Positions 37,607-49,041 are shown, counted from the first letter of the stretch. The stretch: DNA of 64,000 nt from Clostridia bacterium (GCA_017539905.1 JAFYBZ010000007.1:310001-374000), one strand, 5' to 3'. Numbers and translations: made by a program. Notes: generated from the letters alone by a model not told the origin.

Positions 37607-37639
37607 GTCGTTAGTCGAAGTTTTAGCTTCCCTAACGAC
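37607..37639 (+). terminator. Intrinsic terminator or attenuator
   Basis: GTCGTTAG pairs with CTAACGAC with an inner GAAG/CTTC stem, followed by TTTTTT. It stands 100 bases after yhaN and 325 before the giant gene. Confidence 0.75.
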
Positions 37640-37963
37640 TTTTTTGCGCGATTTTGTAAAAAAGCCTTGAAAATAGAGACTTTGAGAGAATTGGGGGCTC
37701 GACATTTCTACTCTAAATATTATAATAAAAAACAAAGTGATAAGCTTACATACTTATGCTTTATAGCACGAAAGACAAAACATCGTTGTATCGTAAAAGC
37801 ACAAAAGAATTTTAAACTGCGAAAGAAAAGGAGGTGGTGTGACTTGTTATCCAATAAAAGAATAATGGCGTGGTGTGCGAAGTCATGCCACTTTAAGAGT
37901 TTTAAAGACAAACTGTATCGAACTAAACTACAAAACACAGAAAATAATTTTGGGAGGAAGACA
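37640..37963 (+). other. Leader region before the giant surface-protein gene
   Basis: The reading frame of the giant gene is open upstream through this 324-base stretch. Within it AAAGGAGGTGGTGTGAC precedes an in-frame TTG (near 37842), an alternative start that would add about 40 basic residues before the signal peptide. I prefer ATG 37964 since signal peptides rarely have so long a basic extension, but the strength of this second ribosome site is notable. Confidence 0.5.
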
Positions 37964-40900
37964 ATGAGAAAGGCAATTGCATCAATTTACATGTTAATAG
38001 CAATGTTCATAGCATTTTGTGCAATGCAAATTGCCTATGCAGCAGATCCAATTTCAACGAAGGTAACATTGGATACAACAGCACCTACAATTGGCAGTAT
38101 AACAATAGGCGCTGTAGATGATAACGGTAGAATTCCATTCACTTTCACAAACATGAAAGACGCAACTTCTGGACTTCAAAAAGTGGATTATACTATTTCT
38201 GCAAGTGGAATGACTAGTGTTACAGGAAGTGTAAATTTAACAGATACAGATCCAAATACAAATCAAACAAAAACGGTTTATTGTAATTATAATGGCAAAA
38301 AGGATTATACAGTTTCTGTTACCATTTATGACGTTGTTGGTAATACAACAACTTCAAGTAAAACTCAACAAGTTTCTAGACCAATTTTATTTAATGTAAC
38401 AGATTATACTGGAACATTTGATAATTCGTCTCATGGAATTACAGTAAATGTAACAAAACCTACTTCAGGTGTTACTATTACTTATGGAGAGACTTCAGGA
38501 AGTTATACTACAACAACGAATATAAAGAAAACAAATGCAGGAACATATACAATTTACTTTAAGTTGACAGCAACAGATTGGGATGACACTACAGGTAGTG
38601 GAACAATTACAATAAACAAAAAAGACATTACAGATTTTGACATGAGTCCAACGACATACACATATGATTACAAAGAACATAAACCAACTGTAAGTAATGT
38701 TAGAGCAGGAACAGCGACTTGGGGAAAACTTAACACAAATGATTATACAGTTACATATACTAATTATATAAATGCAGGTACTTCATCTACTAAACCAACT
38801 GTTACTGTAACGGTAAAGAATAGTTGTACAAACTTTAAAGGAACTATATCTAAAAACTATACAATTAATCCTAGAACATTGCATGTAAAAGCATTAAATG
38901 CAACTGCAATTAAAGGAAGCACAATACCTACACTAGATAAGAACTATGTGGATTATGAAGTATCAGATTTAGTTGAGAATAGTTATGGAACAATCCAAAT
39001 ATCAGAGGAAAATAGACTTAACATTTTCACTGGCACAATGACCACAACCGCTACATCAAGCTCAGCGGCTGGAGAATATGCAATCACTAAAGGCTCATTA
39101 GCTTTTACTAACTATGGTGTATTTGTTGCAACAAATTACACAATGGATTTCACTGGAGCTAAAGTATATGTTTATAATAATACAGCACCTTATCATGATG
39201 ATGTATTATTAGATACTACTCCACCAGTTGGATGCTTAAATATTCAAAAACCTGATGCACAAGGACATACTATTGCTAAAGCTGAAGCGCTAAGCGATGG
39301 AGAACTTGGAAGTGGAATCGTTAAAATTATATGGAGAGTAAGAAAATACGAAGGATTTACAGATGTGTGTCATGATTTACCTGAATATAATCAAACTTAC
39401 TATTATACAACATCACCAACAACTGCAAGTTTTGATTTAGGGGTATTAGATAGAGCAAAATATGATGTTACTTGTTTAATTGTTGATGCAGTAGGAAATC
39501 TAGCAGAGTTATATGATGACAACATATACGACATGGAAGTAACATCGAGTGGATATACAGGAGTATATGATAAGAAAAATCATAATATAACAGTTACCGT
39601 ACAAGATCCTCCAGCTTCATATGGATATACAATTTACTATTATAATGATGCAACAAACGAATATGATCTAACAACTAATGTTCAAAAGAGAAATGCAGGA
39701 GAACACGAGATAAAATTCAAGGTTGTAGCGGATTTCTATCATGATTATATGGGTTCAAACATGATAACGATTACACCAAAATCTATAAATGATTCAACAA
39801 TTGACGCAACACTAAGTAAATCATTTGTATATGATGGTAGTGTTCATGAACCTGGAAATTACGAAACTGAAGGACCAAGGGTAACAGATAGTCAAACACC
39901 TTTACTTCAAGGTGGCAGTATAGATGTCTTGGCAAACTATACAGATTATCGACTAACATATGATGCTGACACCAAGAATGTTGGTACTAAGACAATAATT
40001 ATTACTGGTATTAACAATTATAAAGATCAGAGAAGTGTAACATATACAATTACTAAGAGACCAATTTACATTAGAGCAGAAAATATGCAGAAGAACTTCT
40101 CGGATCCTGATCCAGTAGAATTTATAAAGATTCCAAGCAATGTTGCAGGAGAAGAAGAACCTGGCTATCTAAATGATTGTGTAAGAGATCCTGGAGAGGC
40201 AGTAGGAACATATACAATTAGAAGAGGATCATTGGGAATTAAAGACAATGGTGACTTCAAAGTATCAAACTATGACTTCGGTGCAAATAACTTTACAGAA
40301 GGCACTTTCACAATCTTACCTAAGACAATTCTTGGATTAGAAGCAAGCTTAGATCAAACTGAGTATATATATAATGGATTTGAAAATAGGCCAACTGCTA
40401 CAGTTATTAATCCAAACACTGGAAGCATGGTAGATAACAATGGTAAGCTTGTTGAAGGAAGAGATTATGAAATAAACTATGCAAATAATATTGATGCTGG
40501 AACTGCAACAGCAACAATAACAGGTATTGGAAACTATCAAGGAACAATTACTCTAGATTATATTATTAAACAGGCACCACTTACTATTAAAGCAGATGAT
40601 AAATCTAAGAATTACTTGGAAGAAAATCCGCCATTAACATATACTGTTACAGGATTAATGCCAGGAGAAACATTAAAATATGATGGCGAGATTTATACAG
40701 ATGCTACAATAGCGAGTCTAGTTGGAACATATGACATTAAACTAGATCACTTCATTCCAAAGGATGATGAAAATGGTAAGTTTAAGATTCTAAACTATGA
40801 TATTACTAAAGTAAATGGTACATTAACAATTGGTGCATTAAGTATTTCAGGAGCCACATTAACAATAAGTCCAAAGACTTATGTATATACAGGATTGAAT

Positions 40901-43900
40901 ATCATACCTACAAATATTGATGTTAAGATTGTTGTAGCAGGCATAGAAACAACACTTCAACAAGGCGTTGATTATGAAGTAGAATGTACTAACAATATAA
41001 ATGTAGGAACGGCAACTATTACAATAAATGGTATTGAAAAATATAGTGGATCATTATCAGATACATATCAAATAACACCAGCTGAAATCAACTTAAGCGT
41101 TGATGTACAAGGAAATCCAGTTGTAGGTCAACAAGTAACAGCAGTTTATATTGTAGATCCAGATGATTCTAATATTACATATCAATGGTATAGAACAGAA
41201 TCAGATTTACCAGAAAATGGAACTCCAATTGTTGGGGCAACAAGTCAGTCTTACACGATACAAAATGGTGATAATCTTTATAATTTATATTGTACTGTAA
41301 CTGCTAAGAATGCACCAAATTACAATGATAAAACTGTTGCTGCTATGGCACCAAATATTAAGGAAACAAACCCACCAACTGTTCCGACAATTGAAGTAAG
41401 ATATGATAATTCAACCGGAGCATTATATGATGGAGCATGGACAAATCATAACATTTGGATAAAACTTGTAAGTACAGATGATTCATATGTAAGTAGATAT
41501 GAATACTCAACAACAAGCGCATCAGCAGGATTTATGGATGTCGATAATATTGAAAACCAAATTGGTACAATGCTTGTTGATAATAACCAAGATGAAACTG
41601 TATTCTACTTTAGAGCAATAGATAGATATGGAAATATAAGTGGAGTAAGCAGTTCAGGTGTCGTTGAAAATGTAGCAAGCACAACATTAAGAATTGATAA
41701 AGATAGTCCAGTAATTACAGAATTAACATTAGATCCACCATCTTGGACAAATGGATCTGTTACTGCAAAATTAAAGGCTACAGATGAGCTATCAAGTATT
41801 AATGGATACTATTTTGGAACATCACTAAATGGAACATTTACAAACATAGAATTTACAAATTCTATAGAAGAATCAAAGACATACACAAGTAACGCAAATA
41901 GCTTATACTTTGTTGTAAGAGATAGAGCAGGTAACATTGGCCATAGAGAATTTAGTATTTGGAACATAGATACTGTTCCTCCAACAATTACATTTGCAAA
42001 TATTACAAATACTGAAACTAAGGCAATTATCACAGCAAATGTAACTGATGATTTATCTGGACCAAAAGATTTAATTGTTAACGATATTATGCAAGAAGAT
42101 TTTGCGGATATTGGTGGCGGAATTAAGCAATCTACTTATGAAGCAACTGAGCCAGGTACATATACATTTGTAGCATCAGATAATGCTGGCAATATTGGTT
42201 CAAAAGTACAAGAAATATATGGTATCAACTACAATGGAAATGGTGTAGTAGGTAACATGCAATCACAAGTTAAACTTGCTGGACAAAGTCTAACTGTTAA
42301 AGCAAATGAATTCGTTTCAACTGAATATCAATTCTTAGGATGGAATACAAAAGCTGATGGAACGGGTACAAGCTATGCTCCAGGAAGTAGATATACAGCT
42401 GATGCAGTTATAACACTTTATGCACAATGGAATGTACAACAAAAACGTTTAGATAAATTAATTCTAAATAAATATGAATTTGAGTACACAGGTAAGATTA
42501 TTACTCCACAAGAAAAGGTATATAACAATGCCGGTGAGCTTCTAACAAGAGACCTTCATTACGAAGTTGTATATGAAGACAACATTGAAGTTGGAACAGG
42601 TATAGTTAAGATACATGGTCTTCCAAATACAATGTATGCAGGACAGTCTTTAGAAACAACATTTAAGATTGTAGGTACTGATGTAAAAGAAATCAATGTT
42701 GTACTTGAAAAAGACATCTACGTATACGATACAACTGAGCATAAGCCAAGAGCGATTGTAACTTATGGTACAGAGACACTTGTAGATGGTAAAGACTATA
42801 TCATGACATATAGAGACAACATCAATGCTGGTACAGCTTATGCAATTATCACAGGTATAGGTAGATTCTATAATGTAGTTGAGAAAGAGTTCTCGATTAT
42901 CAAGGCAGATAGAGCATTAAATATTTATGATGTTGGTATTGTTGTTGGCGAAGAACTTGTTTTGAATTATTCATATAATGGAGAAGAAGCTGGAGCTACA
43001 ATTAGAGTAGCAAATTCTTCAATTGCAACATTAAATTCTGAAAATGTATTTAATAATGTAATTAGGATTACGGGTGTTCGTGAAGGTAGAACAACATTAG
43101 AGTACTCAGTTGGCGAATCAGCTAACTATAATGCTGCTTCAGGATTTGCACAAGTCGCTGTATATACTGATTTGGACGACTCTAAACCAATATATGGTAA
43201 GGTATTAATAAACAATGGTGATGAATATACATGTACGCCTAGAACACTTCTATACATCAGTGCATTCCGTGCAGACTTCATGTATATAGCTACTGAAAAT
43301 GTTAAACCAGACGCTAATGCTAATGGTTGGGTAGATTATTCTACAAGAGTACCTTATGTATTTAGTAGTGATATTGGAGTAAAAGGAATCTATGTATGGT
43401 TCAAAGACTTTGCAGGAAATGTTTCAGAGTCGGCAAGCGATACGATTATTCTTGATTATGACTATGATTATCCTGCACACGATTACATCATATTAGATCA
43501 AACAGCACCAAATTCAGAGCCTCCAGAAGTAGATATTGAACAATATCACAACTCAGGAGTAGATGTATTAGTAACATTTAAACAACAAGACCAAATGATA
43601 AATGGTGTAAGAGCAGGTATTGATGAATCAACAATTAGATACGGATACAAGAAGACATATCTAAATGATGAAAGTACTCCAAACCCAGCAGAATTTACAT
43701 GGCAAAATTCAAATAGATTTAATGAATTAATCTATGGAGTAAGTTACGTATTTGTTACTCAAGCTTCAGATAAATTAGGAAATGGACCTACAATCTCTGG
43801 CGTATATGAAATGATAACACCAGTAAGATATGGACTTGATCCTAAGCTTGGAGAAACATATGCACAATACGATGGAAAGATTCATGAAATCGAACCGGTA

Positions 43901-46900
43901 CAATATGATATTGTAGATCAACATCCGATCACAAATGAATTTGAATACACGTATTACACAGATAGAGAGTGTACAAGACCAACAACTATCGCAAATGGTA
44001 GTAAGACAGCTGGCGGAGCACCTATCAAGTCTGGTACATACTATGTAATTGCAAGATTAAGAGATGATCCAGAATATCACGATATAGACTCAAATGTAGG
44101 TAAATTACATATAGGTTGGTATATTCAAAAGGATGATTTGGATACAGCAAATACATATAATAGTGAAACTATACACGATTACGACGGAGAGATTATATTT
44201 GCTTATGTTGAAGAAACTGCAACAGATTCAAATCAATTCACATTGACTGTTACTGGTCATGGAGAAATGCTTGATTTAACAAACATCAAAGAGAAAGACA
44301 ATGTTGAAGAATATACTTACTGGTCTGAATATAAAGACAGAATTACAGTATTGGATATCGGAAAAGAAACTAGAGATGATATTTCAAATATTGGTGCAGA
44401 TGTATTTAGCTATTTAACAGAAATTACAGAAATAACATTACCAGATTCACTTACAGAGATTAGAGACAATGCATTTAAGGGTGATTCTAAAGTAACAAAT
44501 AATATTATTATTCCATCGGGAATAACAAGCATAGGCATTAACCCATTTGCAGATGTTGAAACACAAAAATTCGAAGTTAAATATGGTAATAGCTATTATG
44601 AAACTATAGATGGTGTATTAGTTAATATTGAACATACAGATATAATTGCATACCCAGCTGGAAACAGAAACAAAGAATACATTGTACCAGATGGCATAGA
44701 AAATATTAACGAAAATGCATTCTATGGTAATGATTGGATAGAACATGTTGTTATACCAAATGAAGTTGAGACAATAGGTGGTAGAGCATTCTATGCGTGT
44801 AGCAAATTGGAAGTTGTTGAACTTCATGATTTGATGGAAAATAGTGATGTTACTCAAGATATCATTTCAATTGGTAATGAAGCATTCTTTGGAATTAAGA
44901 ATAATTCTTCAATATTCACATATTCTAAAGATGTAGCAGACATGTTTATTGCAGATATTACTTATGATTCAAATAAGACAAAAGTGTTCTGGCCACCAGT
45001 AATTACATTACATCCAATAGATACAAATGGTGCTGCTCAATCTGACGTAATATTTATTGTTGAAGCAGAAGCAGGATACTATACTGATTTGAATTATGAA
45101 TGGTATGTAATACCAAATGGCGGAACCGTTGATGATGCTGTTTTAGCAACAGGAACTACAAATAGTGAAGGAAAGACATCTAGATTTACAACAACAACAT
45201 TAACTGAATCAAACGACGGAGAGAAATACTTCTGCGTAGTTTATAACAATGTTCCAAATGCATATAACACAAATGTTTCATACTATCGTTATATGAAACG
45301 TACAAGATCAAACGAAGGAAAACTAACAATTCTAGAAAATGCAAATTATAGAATTGATAGAGAGTCAAATAATAACCACTACTTCTTTACAAGAATGCAA
45401 GAAGCATTTGACTTTGCTAAGACTGATGATCAGATTACCGTAATTAAAGCAAATGTTCCTAACGAACCAAGTGCAGTATTAGATGACAATAAGAAGATTA
45501 CATTTAGCGCTAATGGTAATACAGTTTCGATGGATGGTATTATTGAAATAAAGAGTGGCTCAAGTATAACATTCTTTGATAGTGGTACAATTACTAAGAA
45601 CACAGATGCATATAACAAATACATGATTTATAACAATGGTAAGATTGTTATGAATGATGATATGACATTAAGCTATCCAACAGGTGGAGCAATTGATATG
45701 TCTGCTGGATCAAACACTACAATTAATGGTGGTACTGTTTCAGGTAAGACTAATGTAATTAGAAATAGCGATGGTCAAATTGTTATTAATGGAGAAAATG
45801 CAAAAGTAATTGCTACAAATACAACTACAGATTACACAAGAGCAATATCATTATTCAATGATGCTAGAATTGAAATGAATAGTGGTTTAATCCAAGCTAA
45901 GAATGAAACAATTAGCGGAAATGAAGTAATAGGCTTGTATATCGAAAGTACAACTCAAGGTAGAATTGTAATTAATGGAGGTACTATTAAGGCAACAGCT
46001 CCAAATAATACTTCTGGTAGCGCAATTCTAAATGCTGGTGGTACTGATGTATATATTGAAGGCGGAGCAATTGAAGGTTCAAAAGCAGGTATTGAATTAG
46101 TACAAACAGATAATTATGGTGATGTATTCTTAAGAGCCGGAACTGTAAAAGGTAATAAATATGGTATTTTGAACTATGCTACTAATGCGTGTGTAACACT
46201 TGGTATAAGAGATAGAGATGTTAAAGACTCTGCTCCAGTTGTAACAGGTAGCAAGGCAGCTATTTACAATGCTAAGCAATTAGACAGATTAGAATACTAT
46301 GATGGTACATTAAAATCAGATATCTCAAGTGCTAACATTATTTACGAAATGGTAAATGATAATACCTTAGAGGTAAATAGTGCAAATAGCGATAAGATAT
46401 TTACTCAAAGTGGAAGAAATTCAATTACAGTTGAAGAAGGTTATAGCATATTTGTTGATACAGAAGGATCATATAATAGAGCTAGATTGAGAATTATTGG
46501 AGCGCCAGTTACTTCAACAGTACCTGATCAAACAGTTGACGAAGGTGAAAAAGCACAATTCGACTTTAGAATTGTTGCAGATGGTCACCCTGCAGTTTAT
46601 GAATTCCAATGGGAAGTAAGTACTGATGGTGGTATTAGCTGGACACCTGTAATTACTGGAACCGGAATGAATACAACAAGTTATACTACTCCACCTGCAA
46701 CTCCACAAATGAATGGTTACTTATATAGATGTAAGATAACAAATGGTGGAAATGTATCATATACAAACAGCGCTAAATTGAAACTATTTGATGATTTATC
46801 ATTCCAAGATATGAGACCAGTTATTAGAATTACATACGCAAATGACACTAAGAAAGTACTAGGCGAAGGCGAAGATAAGAGAGTTGAGATGCGTATTATT

Positions 46901-47998
46901 ATCAAGTCATTTGCATCATTACAAAAAGTTGAATTTAGCTATGCTGGTACACATGATTTGAACTTACTAGGCGTAAGCAATAGTAGTATTGAAAACTCTG
47001 GATATGTAATCAAGAATAATGGTATAGAGCAATACATTGATAGAGGAAATGGAATCTTTGAATATACACAAACATTTGATTTAACTGCAAAAGAAAACGG
47101 ATTAGTTTCAATACATGCAGTTGATGCAAATGGAAGAGAAAGTACACAAACACAAACAATTGATATATTCAATGATCTAAAAGTAACATATTATGCATCG
47201 ACATTATCAAATACAAATCCAGATTTGACTATAACATTTATAGCAAACAAACCAGTTAAACCAATTGATTCATCATTAAATGGAGAATATTACAAGCTAA
47301 TTCCTATAGACGGAAAGACATATGCATACAAGTTTATCTATAATCCTGATATAGTTATTCCAGCTGGTACTACATTTGAATTTGAGGATCAATATGGAAA
47401 TACAACAACTTGTACAATTGAAGAAAGCTTTACAAGAGTTAAGTATAAAGAAGTTAAGTTCAATAGTAATGGAGCAGTAGTTGATATAGACGACCTAACT
47501 ATAACAAATGCTTATGAAGTTGCAGAAAATCTTGATACAAATATGGAAACAAATGCAGATTACAACATTCAATCAAGATATGGTGTTAATAAACTTCAAG
47601 TAGATATGTTTATGGGTAGAGCAAGAGATATTGGCGCTGCGGATATCCTAAATAATGCTACAAGAACAAGATCATATGACGGATTGTTTGCAAGAGATAT
47701 GGAAGCAACAAAAGAAGCTGATGATGCATACAATTATGTAGATACAGCAAGAAATGTTTATATGGCAAGTACACTTGATACAGAGACAAGCATAAGTGAT
47801 AACAAGAATGTTGATAAGATTAGCAAGAGCAAGATTATCAGCAATGGATTAGATCTATATAAAGGTCAATCATTAGAAGGATTTGTTGAAAACGAAGCAG
47901 AACCATATATGTACAAGGACTCATCAGGAAGAGCAACCAACATCGATGACAATACACAATATGATGCAACGTTTAGAGAAGTCATTGTAGGAAATTAG
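37964..47998 (+). CDS. Giant modular secreted surface protein (3344 residues)
   Basis: An exported protein with signal peptide MRKAIASIYMLIAMFIAFCA and cleavage near QIAYAADP. From about residue 90 to 1050 it carries repeated MBG-type beta modules (for example LTIKADDKSKNYLEENPPLTY and NYDITKVNGTLTI), alternating with Ig-like and triple-tyrosine modules. An InlB/Flg_new-type repeat lies near 1420-1490 (FLGWNTKADGTGTSYAPGS). BspA-type leucine-rich repeats lie near 2130-2310 (ITEITLPDSLTEIRDNAF). A beta-helix-like region rich in Asn and Gly lies near 2460-2845. It ends ATFREVIVGN with no LPXTG, SLH or membrane anchor, so attachment is unknown. GGAGG precedes ATG 37964. An adhesin or glycan-binding role is inferred. 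The pilin-like gene 13 bases on may be a partner. Confidence 0.85.
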   Translation: MRKAIASIYMLIAMFIAFCAMQIAYAADPISTKVTLDTTAPTIGSITIGAVDDNGRIPFTFTNMKDATSGLQKVDYTISASGMTSVTGSVNLTDTDPNTNQTKTVYCNYNGKKDYTVSVTIYDVVGNTTTSSKTQQVSRPILFNVTDYTGTFDNSSHGITVNVTKPTSGVTITYGETSGSYTTTTNIKKTNAGTYTIYFKLTATDWDDTTGSGTITINKKDITDFDMSPTTYTYDYKEHKPTVSNVRAGTATWGKLNTNDYTVTYTNYINAGTSSTKPTVTVTVKNSCTNFKGTISKNYTINPRTLHVKALNATAIKGSTIPTLDKNYVDYEVSDLVENSYGTIQISEENRLNIFTGTMTTTATSSSAAGEYAITKGSLAFTNYGVFVATNYTMDFTGAKVYVYNNTAPYHDDVLLDTTPPVGCLNIQKPDAQGHTIAKAEALSDGELGSGIVKIIWRVRKYEGFTDVCHDLPEYNQTYYYTTSPTTASFDLGVLDRAKYDVTCLIVDAVGNLAELYDDNIYDMEVTSSGYTGVYDKKNHNITVTVQDPPASYGYTIYYYNDATNEYDLTTNVQKRNAGEHEIKFKVVADFYHDYMGSNMITITPKSINDSTIDATLSKSFVYDGSVHEPGNYETEGPRVTDSQTPLLQGGSIDVLANYTDYRLTYDADTKNVGTKTIIITGINNYKDQRSVTYTITKRPIYIRAENMQKNFSDPDPVEFIKIPSNVAGEEEPGYLNDCVRDPGEAVGTYTIRRGSLGIKDNGDFKVSNYDFGANNFTEGTFTILPKTILGLEASLDQTEYIYNGFENRPTATVINPNTGSMVDNNGKLVEGRDYEINYANNIDAGTATATITGIGNYQGTITLDYIIKQAPLTIKADDKSKNYLEENPPLTYTVTGLMPGETLKYDGEIYTDATIASLVGTYDIKLDHFIPKDDENGKFKILNYDITKVNGTLTIGALSISGATLTISPKTYVYTGLNIIPTNIDVKIVVAGIETTLQQGVDYEVECTNNINVGTATITINGIEKYSGSLSDTYQITPAEINLSVDVQGNPVVGQQVTAVYIVDPDDSNITYQWYRTESDLPENGTPIVGATSQSYTIQNGDNLYNLYCTVTAKNAPNYNDKTVAAMAPNIKETNPPTVPTIEVRYDNSTGALYDGAWTNHNIWIKLVSTDDSYVSRYEYSTTSASAGFMDVDNIENQIGTMLVDNNQDETVFYFRAIDRYGNISGVSSSGVVENVASTTLRIDKDSPVITELTLDPPSWTNGSVTAKLKATDELSSINGYYFGTSLNGTFTNIEFTNSIEESKTYTSNANSLYFVVRDRAGNIGHREFSIWNIDTVPPTITFANITNTETKAIITANVTDDLSGPKDLIVNDIMQEDFADIGGGIKQSTYEATEPGTYTFVASDNAGNIGSKVQEIYGINYNGNGVVGNMQSQVKLAGQSLTVKANEFVSTEYQFLGWNTKADGTGTSYAPGSRYTADAVITLYAQWNVQQKRLDKLILNKYEFEYTGKIITPQEKVYNNAGELLTRDLHYEVVYEDNIEVGTGIVKIHGLPNTMYAGQSLETTFKIVGTDVKEINVVLEKDIYVYDTTEHKPRAIVTYGTETLVDGKDYIMTYRDNINAGTAYAIITGIGRFYNVVEKEFSIIKADRALNIYDVGIVVGEELVLNYSYNGEEAGATIRVANSSIATLNSENVFNNVIRITGVREGRTTLEYSVGESANYNAASGFAQVAVYTDLDDSKPIYGKVLINNGDEYTCTPRTLLYISAFRADFMYIATENVKPDANANGWVDYSTRVPYVFSSDIGVKGIYVWFKDFAGNVSESASDTIILDYDYDYPAHDYIILDQTAPNSEPPEVDIEQYHNSGVDVLVTFKQQDQMINGVRAGIDESTIRYGYKKTYLNDESTPNPAEFTWQNSNRFNELIYGVSYVFVTQASDKLGNGPTISGVYEMITPVRYGLDPKLGETYAQYDGKIHEIEPVQYDIVDQHPITNEFEYTYYTDRECTRPTTIANGSKTAGGAPIKSGTYYVIARLRDDPEYHDIDSNVGKLHIGWYIQKDDLDTANTYNSETIHDYDGEIIFAYVEETATDSNQFTLTVTGHGEMLDLTNIKEKDNVEEYTYWSEYKDRITVLDIGKETRDDISNIGADVFSYLTEITEITLPDSLTEIRDNAFKGDSKVTNNIIIPSGITSIGINPFADVETQKFEVKYGNSYYETIDGVLVNIEHTDIIAYPAGNRNKEYIVPDGIENINENAFYGNDWIEHVVIPNEVETIGGRAFYACSKLEVVELHDLMENSDVTQDIISIGNEAFFGIKNNSSIFTYSKDVADMFIADITYDSNKTKVFWPPVITLHPIDTNGAAQSDVIFIVEAEAGYYTDLNYEWYVIPNGGTVDDAVLATGTTNSEGKTSRFTTTTLTESNDGEKYFCVVYNNVPNAYNTNVSYYRYMKRTRSNEGKLTILENANYRIDRESNNNHYFFTRMQEAFDFAKTDDQITVIKANVPNEPSAVLDDNKKITFSANGNTVSMDGIIEIKSGSSITFFDSGTITKNTDAYNKYMIYNNGKIVMNDDMTLSYPTGGAIDMSAGSNTTINGGTVSGKTNVIRNSDGQIVINGENAKVIATNTTTDYTRAISLFNDARIEMNSGLIQAKNETISGNEVIGLYIESTTQGRIVINGGTIKATAPNNTSGSAILNAGGTDVYIEGGAIEGSKAGIELVQTDNYGDVFLRAGTVKGNKYGILNYATNACVTLGIRDRDVKDSAPVVTGSKAAIYNAKQLDRLEYYDGTLKSDISSANIIYEMVNDNTLEVNSANSDKIFTQSGRNSITVEEGYSIFVDTEGSYNRARLRIIGAPVTSTVPDQTVDEGEKAQFDFRIVADGHPAVYEFQWEVSTDGGISWTPVITGTGMNTTSYTTPPATPQMNGYLYRCKITNGGNVSYTNSAKLKLFDDLSFQDMRPVIRITYANDTKKVLGEGEDKRVEMRIIIKSFASLQKVEFSYAGTHDLNLLGVSNSSIENSGYVIKNNGIEQYIDRGNGIFEYTQTFDLTAKENGLVSIHAVDANGRESTQTQTIDIFNDLKVTYYASTLSNTNPDLTITFIANKPVKPIDSSLNGEYYKLIPIDGKTYAYKFIYNPDIVIPAGTTFEFEDQYGNTTTCTIEESFTRVKYKEVKFNSNGAVVDIDDLTITNAYEVAENLDTNMETNADYNIQSRYGVNKLQVDMFMGRARDIGAADILNNATRTRSYDGLFARDMEATKEADDAYNYVDTARNVYMASTLDTETSISDNKNVDKISKSKIISNGLDLYKGQSLEGFVENEAEPYMYKDSSGRATNIDDNTQYDATFREVIVGN

Positions 47999-48011
47999 GA
48001 GGTGCTTTAAG

Positions 48012-49037
48012 ATGATGATTAATTCAAATAAAAAAATCCTAGGAGCTTTTAAGAAAGCTCCTAGGAACAACAAAGGTATTTCACTTGTTGCACTTATTAT
48101 TACTATCATTGTTATTATTATTCTTGCAGGTATTATAGTTGTTAATTTTCTAGTTAGTGGTGGAACTCAAGATAAAGCTTTAAAAGCTAAAGCCTTAGAA
48201 GAGTTTACTCAAGTAGAAGAGGCTGTAAAACTAAGAGGACAAGTTGAATATAGACTTGACCCTGTAAAGTATGAATACGTTGGAGAAAAACTAACATCTG
48301 AGACCGCAATAATGATAAGAGATATCGCATATGGTGAAAACTACTACTTGCTAAGGCTTAAGGATTCAAATAATCTTGGTTTAAGCACAGTAACTCATGA
48401 GTATATAGTTAATTATGATACAGGAGAGGTTATTGCTCTTGATCCATACATTATTAATTCTAGAAAGATATATACTAGAAAAGAATTAATAGAAGAAGAA
48501 ACAGGCAATGCTGTTACTGCATTAGTTGAATACGATGATGTTAAGAAAGTTAATAAACCAGTAGTATATTCTGGAATGCTTCCAGTAAAATATGATGGTT
48601 CAAACTGGGTTGTAACAACAACATCAGATGAAGATTGGTACGATTATGCTGGTACAAATTATGGACCAACAAGATATGCTAATGTTATGATGTTAGATGA
48701 TGTTACATTGGTTGATAGTGAAGGTAGAAAATATACAAACGAGCAAGTAAGAGGTATGAGCATTGAAACTATGGCTGGAATGACAGTCGAAGAAGAGGGA
48801 AGTATGTTTGTATGGATACCAAGATACACTTATAAAGAAGAGGGTGGAACTCAAAGTATAGTTTATAGTAAGCTTACTCAAGACTATACATTAGATGGTT
48901 ATATCAAAGTTCCAGCATTCTATAGAGGTGATTACGAAGGAGCTACAGCTGACAATGATAACACAGGATATGATCCAGGTGGAAGAGAATTAACTGGATT
49001 CTGGATATCAAAGTACGAAGCAAAATATACTTATTAA
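48012..49037 (+). CDS. Pilin-like protein with conserved N-terminal helix
   Basis: A 341-residue protein with a basic leader ending NNKG and the helix ISLVALIITIIVIIILAGI. Mature position 5 is alanine, so the strict type IV pilin glutamate is missing, but the KGISL(V/I)AL pattern is common in Clostridial secreted pseudopilin-like proteins. The C-terminal part (about 250-335) contains FVWIPRYTYKEEGG and GFWISKYEAKY, a pattern seen in large Clostridial surface proteins. GGAGGTG precedes the start, 13 bases after the giant gene, so the two are one operon. Its early coding sequence contains a perfect 13-bp hairpin. Confidence 0.75.
   Translation: MMINSNKKILGAFKKAPRNNKGISLVALIITIIVIIILAGIIVVNFLVSGGTQDKALKAKALEEFTQVEEAVKLRGQVEYRLDPVKYEYVGEKLTSETAIMIRDIAYGENYYLLRLKDSNNLGLSTVTHEYIVNYDTGEVIALDPYIINSRKIYTRKELIEEETGNAVTALVEYDDVKKVNKPVVYSGMLPVKYDGSNWVVTTTSDEDWYDYAGTNYGPTRYANVMMLDDVTLVDSEGRKYTNEQVRGMSIETMAGMTVEEEGSMFVWIPRYTYKEEGGTQSIVYSKLTQDYTLDGYIKVPAFYRGDYEGATADNDNTGYDPGGRELTGFWISKYEAKYTY
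48037..48066 (+). other. Perfect 13-bp hairpin inside the start of the pilin-like gene
   Basis: TCCTAGGAGCTTT pairs exactly with AAAGCTCCTAGGA around a TAAG loop, 25 bases after the start codon. No T-tract follows, so it is not a terminator. It could stall or stabilise the mRNA between the giant gene and the pilin gene. Confidence 0.7.
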
Positions 49038-49041
49038 AATT

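Noticed and set aside
37667..37963. Upstream extension of the giant protein from the first in-frame codon
   Set aside because: It would put about 100 basic residues before the signal peptide; ATG 37964 has GGAGG close by. The TTG near 37842 remains a weaker alternative.
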